A model generated the notes under the pieces. The model did not search any database, was not told where the DNA came from, and saw nothing but the letters and a program-made list of their open reading frames with translations. Positions 19,224 to 27,939 of a stretch of 64,000 nucleotides of DNA are shown here, piece after piece (the first letter of the stretch is position 1; each line of letters begins with the position of its first letter). The stretch covers positions 1 to 64,000 of the forward strand of contig CAWBBL010000032.1 of NCBI GenBank assembly GCA_963786985.1. Reading direction: 5' to 3'. This DNA is from Desertimonas sp963786985. Its GTDB lineage: Bacteria > Actinomycetota > Acidimicrobiia > Acidimicrobiales > Ilumatobacteraceae. The translations under genes and the position numbers were made by a program.

Positions 19224-19373
19224 TCACGCGCGGTCGCGTCGCCACCACCGACTTGGGCCGCCTGGCCGACGACGGGGCGGGCGCACGCTGCGCACCATCC
19301 GACGGCGTTCGGCCGCACGGTGGCGTTCGGCCATCTCGGCGGCGGCGAAATGTTCGGCCTGCATCGGGTGCAT
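19224..19373 (-). CDS. Small basic hypothetical protein upstream of the LuxR regulator
   Basis: 49 residues starting MHPMQAEHFAAAEMAERHR, then an arginine-rich tail ending RWWRRDRA. I recall similar very short His-Pro-Met proteins in actinobacteria but cannot name a family. The tail may be cut by a frameshift, since the next frame continues arginine-rich and similar genes tend to be longer. It sits 77 bp upstream of the large LuxR-type gene on the same strand. The remaining space up to 19537 holds nothing I can name apart from an imperfect inverted repeat CTACG-TATG-CGTAG at 19483-19496. Confidence 0.35.
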   Translation of the reverse strand: MHPMQAEHFAAAEMAERHRAAERRRMVRSVRPPRRRPGGPSRWWRRDRA

Positions 19374-19537
19374 CACGTCGACTCCTCGACCTCGGTGGGG
19401 ATAGGTCAACGATGCGCCGTTGAGCACCTGCTGCGCATCTGCACACTCCGTATTGCGCGGGGCGTGGCGCGGCGTGGCGCGTCTACGTATGCGTAGTGGC
19501 CGGGCTCGGAGGAGCCGAACGTCACACGCCGGGGCCC

Positions 19538-19567
19538 TTGACGGGTGCGCCGGAACACCCTTACCGT
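19538..19567 (+). promoter_or_regulatory. Putative promoter of the MMPL-TetR operon
   Basis: TTGACG at 19538-19543 and, after 18 bp, TACCGT at 19562-19567. The -35 is a good match; the -10 has the TAnnnT pattern usual in GC-rich actinobacteria. It overlaps the palindromic operator immediately downstream. Confidence 0.45.
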
Positions 19568-19579
19568 AACACTGTTACG
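19565..19579. promoter_or_regulatory. Palindromic TetR-type operator upstream of the MMPL pump
   Basis: CGTAACA-C-TGTTACG is a perfect 7-1-7 palindrome in an otherwise GC-rich stretch, 47 bp before the pump start codon. Its position across the -10 region, and the TetR gene at the end of the same operon, make autorepression by that TetR protein the simplest reading. Confidence 0.65.
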
Positions 19580-19625
19580 TTAACGGTGTTCTCGATGGAG
19601 GACGCATGTCGGAAGGAAGTTGGCC

Positions 19626-21887
19626 ATGCTCGCTCGCCTGGGCTCGTTCATCGTCCGCCGCAGAGGCACCACCCTGCTCGGCGTCCTGTTGCTCACGGTC
19701 GCTGCTGCGGTGTTCGGCGGAGGCGTTGCCCGCAACCTGATCGCCGGCGGGTTCGAGCCCGCCGGTGCCGAGTCGGTGAATGCCGAAGAGGTCCTCGAGG
19801 AGTCGTTCGGCCAGGTCCAGCCGAACGTCGTCCTCGTGGTCACCGCCGACGATGGCGACGTCGACAGTCAACGAACGCGGGCGGCCGGGATGGAGGTCAC
19901 CGAGTTCGTCGCCGGCTTCGAACACGTCGATCTCGCCGTGTCGTATTGGTCGCTCGGGGATCCACCCCCGCTGCGTGGCGCCGACGGAGACAACGCCCTC
20001 GTCATGGCCCACGTCGAAGGCACCGAGACGGAGGCGATCGAACGGGCCGACGAGCTGGTCGAGGCGATCGAGCGGGAGGGCGTCGGGGGGAGTGCTGCCA
20101 CCGTGCGCGCCGGAGGGCTGGCGGTCGTCAATGCCGAGGTGACCCACACCATCGAGGACGATCTGCTCACCGCCGAGATGATCGCCATCCCGATCACTCT
20201 CGTGCTCCTGGTGTGGGTGTTCGGCTCGATCGTCGCCGCACTCTTGCCGTTGGCGGTCGGCATCTTTTCGATCATCACGACGTTCGCCATCCTGCAACTG
20301 TTCGCCCAGTTCACCGCCGTGTCGATCTTCGCCCTCAATGCCACCACGGCACTCGGTCTCGGACTGGCGATCGACTACAGCCTGTTCATCGTGTCCCGCT
20401 ATCGCGAGGAGCTGGCTGGCGGCCACCCGCCCGGAGATGCTGTCGTGCGCACCGTGCGCACGGCTGGACGCACGATCCTGTTCAGCGCCGTCACGGTGGC
20501 GATCGGGTTGTCGGCAATGCTCGTCTTCCCGATTCCGTTCATGCGCTCGTTCGGCTACGCCGGCGTGGGCGTTGCGGCGACCGCCGCCTTCGGCGCCGTC
20601 GTCATGTTGCCGGCGATGCTTGCCGCCCTCGGCCACCGGGTCGAGAAGGGGCGCGTGTTCAAGCGCCGCCCGGTCGTCGATGGCGAGGGTGTCTGGCATC
20701 GCCTCGCCGTGTTCGTCATGCGCCGACCGCTGCCTATCGCCACCGCCGTGATCGCCCTCCTGTTACTGCTCGGGGCGCCGTTCCTCGGCATCCGACTGGG
20801 GACGCCAGATGACCGGGTGCTGGCGCCCGGCGCCGACGTCCGCGAGACCCACGACATCCTGCGTGAGGACTACGCGGCCGGGGAAGCGGCGACGATCCAG
20901 GTGGTCGTCCCCGACGTGGGCGACTCGACGTCCGCCGAGATTGCCGACTACGCCGCCGATTTGTCGGCGCTGGACGGCGTCGCTCGGGTCGACGCCCTCA
21001 CGGGGTCGTATGCCGGCGGAACCGAGGTGGCGCCGGCCGGTGCGTTGTCGGTGCGCTTCGCTGACGACGTCGGCACCTGGTTCTCCGTGGTGCCGGCAGT
21101 CGAACCGCTCTCCGCCGACGGCGAAGCTCTCGTCGAGGACGTGCGCGACCTGGATGCGCCATTCGGGGAGGTGCTCGTCGGTGGGCAGTCCGCCGCCCAG
21201 GTGGACTCCAAGAGCGTGGTGTACGACCGTTTGCCGTGGGCGATTGGGCTGGTTGCAGTCACGACGCTCGTCGTCCTGTTCTTGCTGTTCGGCAGCGTGC
21301 TCGTGCCGATCAAGGCCCTGGTCCTCAACTTCTTGAGCCTGACCGCGACGTTCGGGGCGATGGTCTGGATCTTCCAGGACGGCAACGGTTCCGGGCTGCT
21401 CGACTTCACCGCCACCGGCGACATCGCCGTGGCGATGCCGATCCTGATGTTCTGCATCGCCTTCGGCCTGTCGATGGACTACGAGGTGTTCCTGCTGTCC
21501 CGGATCAAGGAAGAGCACGATCGGGGGTCCGATACGGTGACCTCCGTGGCCGTGGGGTTGGAGCGCACCGGGCGGATCGTGACGGCGGCGGCCGTCCTGA
21601 TCGCCGTGGTGTTCCTGGCCTTCGCCACCGGACAGGTGTCGTTCATGAAGATGTTCGGGATCGGGCTGACCCTCGCCGTGCTCGTCGACGCGTTCCTCAT
21701 CCGTTCGACGTTGGTGCCGGCGTTCATGCGCCTCGCCGGCGACGCCAACTGGTGGGCCCCCGGTCCGCTGCGGCGGTTCCACCAACGCTTCGGGATTGCC
21801 GAGCACATCGACCTCGATGCGGAGCTCGCCGAGCTGACCGCCGCTGACGAGGACGATCGGCAGCTCGAGGGGGCTGGACAGGCGTGA
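19626..21887 (+). CDS. MMPL-family RND transporter
   Basis: 753 residues with two halves of about six membrane segments, the arrangement of MMPL transporters that export lipids or drugs. The first half starts with a helix (TTLLGVLLLTVAAAVFG), then an extracytoplasmic domain, then helices including LNATTALGLGLAIDYSLFIVSRYREEL (split), with the proton-relay Asp-Tyr pair. The second half repeats this with AFGLSMDYEVFLLSRIKEEHDRG (split). The ATG at 19626 follows GGAAGGAAG; an upstream TTG at 19620 is a weaker choice. The stop overlaps the GTG of the TetR gene, forming a pump-regulator operon. Confidence 0.93.
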   Translation: MLARLGSFIVRRRGTTLLGVLLLTVAAAVFGGGVARNLIAGGFEPAGAESVNAEEVLEESFGQVQPNVVLVVTADDGDVDSQRTRAAGMEVTEFVAGFEHVDLAVSYWSLGDPPPLRGADGDNALVMAHVEGTETEAIERADELVEAIEREGVGGSAATVRAGGLAVVNAEVTHTIEDDLLTAEMIAIPITLVLLVWVFGSIVAALLPLAVGIFSIITTFAILQLFAQFTAVSIFALNATTALGLGLAIDYSLFIVSRYREELAGGHPPGDAVVRTVRTAGRTILFSAVTVAIGLSAMLVFPIPFMRSFGYAGVGVAATAAFGAVVMLPAMLAALGHRVEKGRVFKRRPVVDGEGVWHRLAVFVMRRPLPIATAVIALLLLLGAPFLGIRLGTPDDRVLAPGADVRETHDILREDYAAGEAATIQVVVPDVGDSTSAEIADYAADLSALDGVARVDALTGSYAGGTEVAPAGALSVRFADDVGTWFSVVPAVEPLSADGEALVEDVRDLDAPFGEVLVGGQSAAQVDSKSVVYDRLPWAIGLVAVTTLVVLFLLFGSVLVPIKALVLNFLSLTATFGAMVWIFQDGNGSGLLDFTATGDIAVAMPILMFCIAFGLSMDYEVFLLSRIKEEHDRGSDTVTSVAVGLERTGRIVTAAAVLIAVVFLAFATGQVSFMKMFGIGLTLAVLVDAFLIRSTLVPAFMRLAGDANWWAPGPLRRFHQRFGIAEHIDLDAELAELTAADEDDRQLEGAGQA

Positions 21888-22570
21888 GTCCGGCGAGAGT
21901 GCGCGCCCGCCGCGGCGAGGGCGAACGGCTCCGCGAGGAGATCCTCGCCGCGGTCAGCGAACTGCTCGACGAGACCAACGACGAGTCGGCGGTGTCGATC
22001 CGGGCGATCGCCGAACGGGTCGGCGTGACGCCACCGTCGATCTACCGTCACTTCGCCGACAAGGAGGCGATGCTCGGGGCGGTCTGCGCCGAGGTCTTCG
22101 TCCAACTCACCGACGGCATCACCGCCGCTGCGGCTTCGGCCACGTCGCCGCTCGCGGCACTCGCCGAGGCCGGGCACTGCTACGTGCGGTTCGGGCTCGA
22201 GCACCCCGAGCATTACCGGCTGGTGTTCATGCGCCCGCCGTTGAATGACGAGGAAATCGACCATTCCGACCTCCGCCCGGCGTTGGAGAGCGGCGTGATC
22301 CCCGAGTCGCATCCGCTGTTCAGCGGCGACGCTCTCGCCGCTTCCCAGGCCTTCAAGGCGCTCTATGACCTCGTCGATGCCGTGGTCGCCAACGTTCCGA
22401 AGCGACGTCGACCGGATGTGTTCGCCATCACGACGTCGATGTGGACGGCGATGCACGGGATCACGTCGCTGCGCATCAGCAAGCCGGACTTCGTGTGGCC
22501 GACCGTCGAGGAACAGGTCGAGGCGATCATCTGGCCGTGGCGTGAGACACTCCGCGCCGCCGCCGAGTAG
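21884..22570 (+). CDS. TetR/AcrR-family repressor, coupled to the MMPL pump
   Basis: 228 residues. The N-terminal helix-turn-helix is recognisable as VSIRAIAERVGVTPPSIYRHFADKEAML, split over residues 35-62. The C-terminal ligand domain contains FGLEHPEHYRLVFMRPP, as in the WHG/TetR_C_13 group. The GTG start overlaps the TGA of the MMPL gene (GTGA). The likely role is a ligand-released repressor of its own operon through the CGTAACA-C-TGTTACG palindrome at 19565. The 3' end runs into a family B repeat that may act as terminator. Confidence 0.92.
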   Translation: MSPARVRARRGEGERLREEILAAVSELLDETNDESAVSIRAIAERVGVTPPSIYRHFADKEAMLGAVCAEVFVQLTDGITAAAASATSPLAALAEAGHCYVRFGLEHPEHYRLVFMRPPLNDEEIDHSDLRPALESGVIPESHPLFSGDALAASQAFKALYDLVDAVVANVPKRRRPDVFAITTSMWTAMHGITSLRISKPDFVWPTVEEQVEAIIWPWRETLRAAAE

Positions 22571-22572
22571 CC

Positions 22573-22616
22573 AACCCCGTTCTGGGCGGCCACCGTCACG
22601 AATCCGTGACTCTGGG
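22573..22616 (+). repeat. Family B repeat, left flank of the second AbiEi/DUF559 gene
   Basis: Begins with AACCCCGTTCTGGGCGGCC (22573-22591), the exact inverse of 23657-23675. The following hairpin GTCACG-AATC-CGTGAC could terminate the MMPL-TetR transcript. Confidence 0.8.
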
Positions 22617-22679
22617 CCCCCGAAAGCGTGAACCGATCCGTCCTTCCGTTTCCGCGGCGGGGCGACGCCCAGGCTGGGT

Positions 22680-23624
22680 GTGAAGTTGCAAGTCCTCGAA
22701 CCATTCGCCACAACTCACCACGGTCTCGTAACCCGCGCCAGCCTGCGGCGGGCCGGGCACTCGCGGATGACCTGGTACCGGGCGATCGACGACGGCAGGT
22801 TGGAACTGTTGCATCCCGGCGTCGCCCGCATCTACGGCACGCCGGCTACCAGAGAGCAGCGGATAGCCGCGGCCGTCCTCGCGGCAGGGGCTGGGGCGAT
22901 GGCGTCGCATCGCTCGGCGGCACTCCTGTGGGGCGTTCCGCGACCGGACGACGATCCGGTCGACTTGATCCTGACAGAGCGGTCTCGTGGCCCCACGCTC
23001 GATGGTGTAGTCGTGCACCGGCCGCGCGACCTGCTCGACCTCGGCACGGTGATCCGTCACAGCATTCCGACCTGCAAGATCGTGCGGTGGGTGTGCGACC
23101 TCGGCGCGGTCGACCCCGCGGGAGTGCACCCGGCCGTTGGCTACCTGGCGATGAGCGGCCTCGTACCGTTGGTGGACCTGGAGAACGCCATCAGCGTGCA
23201 TTCGCGGCAAGGGAGGCACGGAATCAAAGCCTTCCGCAAGGCGCTCAGCGACTGGCTCGCCGACGGCAAGCTGCTCGACAGCGAGCTGGAGCGACGGATG
23301 ACTCGATTGGCGAAGCGGTATCGCTTGCCGGCCATGCGCTTCCACCCCGTGATCCTTGGCTACGAGGTCGACTTCTGGGTCATCGACACGCCGGTCATCC
23401 TGGAGTGCGACAGCTGGGAGTTTCACGACAAGCGGCGTCACAAGTTCGAGTACGACCGGCTGCGCAACGCCGAATTGACCGCCGCCGGCTACCTCGTCGT
23501 GCACTTCACCTGGACCATGCTGACCCGTCAGCCGCAGTGGGTGGCGAGCGTTGTCCGCGACGCGGTCGCCCGATGGTCACGTCGCGGTGACCCGTTCCGG
23601 GAGGCCACGGTCACGATTTCGTGA
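22680..23624 (+). CDS. AbiEi-like N-terminal domain plus DUF559 protein (second copy)
   Basis: 314 residues. The N-terminal winged-helix part is GLVTRASLRRAGHSRMTWYR...ELLHPGVARIYG, as in AbiEi antitoxins. The C-terminal Vsr/PD-(D/E)xK-like domain has LGYEVDFWV, VILECDSWEFH, YDRLRNAELTAAGYLVVHF and the candidate catalytic acids Asp, Glu and Asp. It is only distantly similar to the 10694 protein but has the same domain order. The GTG or ATG near 22680 follows the family B repeat; the gene is bracketed by a perfect 19-bp inverted repeat. The function is unknown; nucleic-acid cleavage or transcription control have been suggested for the family. No cognate toxin is seen. Confidence 0.82.
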   Translation: MKLQVLEPFATTHHGLVTRASLRRAGHSRMTWYRAIDDGRLELLHPGVARIYGTPATREQRIAAAVLAAGAGAMASHRSAALLWGVPRPDDDPVDLILTERSRGPTLDGVVVHRPRDLLDLGTVIRHSIPTCKIVRWVCDLGAVDPAGVHPAVGYLAMSGLVPLVDLENAISVHSRQGRHGIKAFRKALSDWLADGKLLDSELERRMTRLAKRYRLPAMRFHPVILGYEVDFWVIDTPVILECDSWEFHDKRRHKFEYDRLRNAELTAAGYLVVHFTWTMLTRQPQWVASVVRDAVARWSRRGDPFREATVTIS

Positions 23625-23631
23625 CCCGTGG
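23605..23631. terminator. Long hairpin overlapping the stop of the AbiEi/DUF559 gene
   Basis: CCACGGTCACGA-TT-TCGTGACCCGTGG pairs over 12 bases with a single extra C on the right arm. The TGA stop lies inside the right arm. It is followed by the inverted family B copy, so transcripts from both converging genes could end here. Confidence 0.6.
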
Positions 23632-23656
23632 CGCCCAGAAGCGGGGGTGGACCGGA

Positions 23657-23673
23657 GGCCGCCCAGAACGGGG

Positions 23674-23675
<2 letters not shown>
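23657..23675 (-). repeat. Family B repeat, right flank of the second AbiEi/DUF559 gene
   Basis: GGCCGCCCAGAACGGGGTT is the exact reverse complement of 22573-22591. It overlaps the stop codon of the fumarase gene by two bases. Confidence 0.85.
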
Positions 23676-25380
<1,705 letters not shown>

Positions 25381-25394
25381 GGCAGCCTTCGGGG

Positions 25395-26837
25395 ATGCGC
25401 CCGCTGAACGCCGCCGTGCTCGCTGATCCGCCGCCCGGCCTCGCCGTGCCGACGTACGACCGCACCGCGTTGGAGGTCGGGATCGTCCACTTCGGGGTCG
25501 GCGGCTTCCATCGCGCCCATCAAGCGATGTACGTCGACCGTCTACTGGGCAACGGCCTGGGGAACGACTGGGCGATCTGTGGGGTCGGCGTCATGCCGCA
25601 GGACGAGCACATGCGTGACGTGCTCGAGGCCCAGGAGGGGCTGTACGTCCTGATGGAGAAGCGCGCCGACGGATCCCGGAACGCACGCGTCGTCGGCTCG
25701 ATCGTCGAGTACCTGTTCGCTCCCGACGACCCCGATCGTGTCCTTCGACAGCTTTCCGAGCCGCCGGTCCGGCTGGTCAGCCTGACGATCACGGAGGGTG
25801 GCTATCCGATCGACCCGGCCAGCGGCGAGTTCGTGCCGCCGCCGGACGCCGAGACGTCCGTGTTCGAGCTGATCGTCGAAGCGCTGCGCCGCCGACGCGA
25901 TCTCGGGACGTCGCCGTTCGCCGTGCTGTCGTGCGACAACATCCAGCACAACGGCGCGGTGGCTCGCCGGTCGTGCGTCGGATACGCCCGGGGCGTCGAT
26001 GCCGAGCTGGCCCAGTGGATCGACGACCACGTCGCGTTCCCGGACTCGATGGTCGACCGCATCACACCGGTGACCACCGACGATGACCGGGCGGAGGTCA
26101 CCGAGCGGTTCGGAATCGTCGACAGGTGGCCGGTGGTCTGCGAATCGTTCGAGCAGTGGGTGGTCGAGGACCGCTTCCCGGCGGGGCGACCGCCGTACGA
26201 ACAGGCCGGCGTGCAGATGGTGGGGGACGTCGAGCCGTACGAGTTGATGAAGCTGCGACTGCTCAATGCCAGCCACCAGGCGATGTGTTATCTCGGATAC
26301 CTCAGCGGCTACCGCTACGTCCACGAGGCGATGGGCGATCCGAAGATCCGGCGCCTGCTGGTCGACTACATGGAACACGAAGGTGGGCCGACCGTGCCCC
26401 CCGTGCCAGGCGTCGATCTCCAGGAATATCAGGCCACGCTGATCGAGCGCTTCGCCAATCCCGAGATCAAGGACACGCTCGCCCGCCTGTGCGCCGAGTC
26501 GTCGGATCGCATCCCGAAGTGGTTGCTTCCCGTGGTGCGCGAGAACCTGGCCCGGGGGAGAGACGTCACCCGGTCGGCGGCCGTGGTCGCCAGTTGGGCG
26601 CGCTATGCCGAGGGTGTCGACGAACAGGGCGAGCCGATCACGGTGGTCGATCAGCTGGCGAGCCAACTCGTACCGATCGCCCGCCGTCAGCGTCGATCGC
26701 CCGCCGCGTTCATCGAACAACGGCAGCTGTTCGGCGACCTCGCTGATCACGAGCGGTTCGCCCAGCCCTACCTGAAGGCGTTGTCGACGTTGCACACCGC
26801 TGGCGCCCAGGCGTTGCTCGGCGCACTCAACGCGTGA
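25395..26837 (+). CDS. Mannitol 2-dehydrogenase-family oxidoreductase
   Basis: 480 residues, the usual length of long-chain polyol dehydrogenases (mannitol, arabinitol, fructuronate types). The NAD-binding loop is IVHFGVGGFHRAHQAMY. The catalytic region KLRLLNASHQAMCYLGYLSG has the family's Lys, Asn and His in order. The polyol is oxidised to a ketose with NAD+. The ATG at 25395 gives the expected N-terminus; its Shine-Dalgarno sequence must lie within the first codons of the divergent fumarase gene. It converges on a zinc alcohol dehydrogenase gene, which may also act on polyols. Confidence 0.92.
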   Translation: MRPLNAAVLADPPPGLAVPTYDRTALEVGIVHFGVGGFHRAHQAMYVDRLLGNGLGNDWAICGVGVMPQDEHMRDVLEAQEGLYVLMEKRADGSRNARVVGSIVEYLFAPDDPDRVLRQLSEPPVRLVSLTITEGGYPIDPASGEFVPPPDAETSVFELIVEALRRRRDLGTSPFAVLSCDNIQHNGAVARRSCVGYARGVDAELAQWIDDHVAFPDSMVDRITPVTTDDDRAEVTERFGIVDRWPVVCESFEQWVVEDRFPAGRPPYEQAGVQMVGDVEPYELMKLRLLNASHQAMCYLGYLSGYRYVHEAMGDPKIRRLLVDYMEHEGGPTVPPVPGVDLQEYQATLIERFANPEIKDTLARLCAESSDRIPKWLLPVVRENLARGRDVTRSAAVVASWARYAEGVDEQGEPITVVDQLASQLVPIARRQRRSPAAFIEQRQLFGDLADHERFAQPYLKALSTLHTAGAQALLGALNA

Positions 26838-26849
26838 CGAGCAGCGCGG

Positions 26850-27929
26850 CTACGGGAGCAGCGTGACCTTGACGGACTGGGTGCCGTCGGCGACAAGAGC
26901 CAGCCCTTCGGCGAAGTCGGCCAGTGGCAATTGGTGGGAGCAGATCCCGTCGAGCGGGAGGGCGCCGCTCTCGATCATCCGGATCGCCGCCGGCCAGCAG
27001 TGCGGGCCGAGGTGGGCGCCGCGGACATCGAGCTCCTTGTCGTCGCTGATGATCGTCCAATCCACCGTCACGGCGGACCCGAACACGCTGTACTCGAGGA
27101 ACGTGCCCAGCTTGCGCAGCAGACCGAGACCCTGGGGCACGGCGGAGGGATGACCGCTTCCCTCCAGGTAGACGTCGGCGCCGTAGCCCTCGGTGAGGTC
27201 CATCACCAGCGCCGTGGGGTCCTCGTTCGCCACGTTGACCGTCTCGGTGGCGCCGCAGCGCCGGGCGAGTTCGAGGCGGCCGTCACTGGCATCGAGAGCG
27301 ACGATGTTGGCCGGCGACTTGGCCGCCGCTCCGGCCACCATGCCGAGGCCGATCGGCCCACATCCGGCGACGACCACGACATCGCCGAACGAGATCCCGG
27401 CGCGCTCGACGGCGTGCAGCGAACAGGCGAGCGGTTCGGTGAACGCGGCGTGCGCCGGGGGAAGGTCCTTCGACACGATGTGCACGAGGGCCTCGACTGG
27501 GAACACCATGTGCGACGCCATGCCACCTTGGGTCGCCCGCTTGAAGCCGTAGACGTTGTTCACGGCGCACATCCAGTACTCGCCGCGGCGGCAGTAGCGG
27601 CACTGCCAGCACGGCACGATCTGCTCGGACACGACACGGTCGCCGACCGCGACGCCCCACCGTCGACTCGCGTCGTCGTCGATCTCGACGACGACGCCGA
27701 CGAACTCGTGACCGGGGATCACGTTGGTCTCGACGTATGGCGGGCGCTCGGCGTCACCCCAGAACTTCACGGCACCGTTGAAGCACTTCAGATCGCTGGC
27801 GCAGATGCCGACGGCCTCGACCTCGACGAGCGCTTCTCCTGGGCCGCGTTCGGGGATCGGTACCTCCTCCAGGCGGTAGTCCCGCGGGCCGTGGCACACC
27901 ACCGCCGACATCGTCTTGGTCTTGGCCAT
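26850..27929 (-). CDS. Zinc-dependent alcohol/polyol dehydrogenase
   Basis: 359 residues of the medium-chain dehydrogenase family. Catalytic zinc ligands: Cys in GICASDLK and the GHEF motif. The structural zinc site has four cysteines in CWQCRYCRRGEYWMC. The Rossmann motif is AGCGPIGLGM. The sequence resembles threonine/sorbitol/erythritol-type dehydrogenases. I chose the ATG at 27929, which follows GAGGTG; in-frame starts at 27935 and 27938 are possible. It lies 10 bp downstream of hrpB on the same strand and probably shares its transcript. The product may complement the mannitol-type enzyme encoded convergently. Confidence 0.92.
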   Translation of the reverse strand: MAKTKTMSAVVCHGPRDYRLEEVPIPERGPGEALVEVEAVGICASDLKCFNGAVKFWGDAERPPYVETNVIPGHEFVGVVVEIDDDASRRWGVAVGDRVVSEQIVPCWQCRYCRRGEYWMCAVNNVYGFKRATQGGMASHMVFPVEALVHIVSKDLPPAHAAFTEPLACSLHAVERAGISFGDVVVVAGCGPIGLGMVAGAAAKSPANIVALDASDGRLELARRCGATETVNVANEDPTALVMDLTEGYGADVYLEGSGHPSAVPQGLGLLRKLGTFLEYSVFGSAVTVDWTIISDDKELDVRGAHLGPHCWPAAIRMIESGALPLDGICSHQLPLADFAEGLALVADGTQSVKVTLLP

Positions 27930-27939
27930 TTGCATCACC

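Noticed and set aside
19752..19775. GGTTCGA sequence resembling a tRNA T-loop
   Set aside because: It lies within the MMPL coding sequence and no acceptor or anticodon stem can be built around it.
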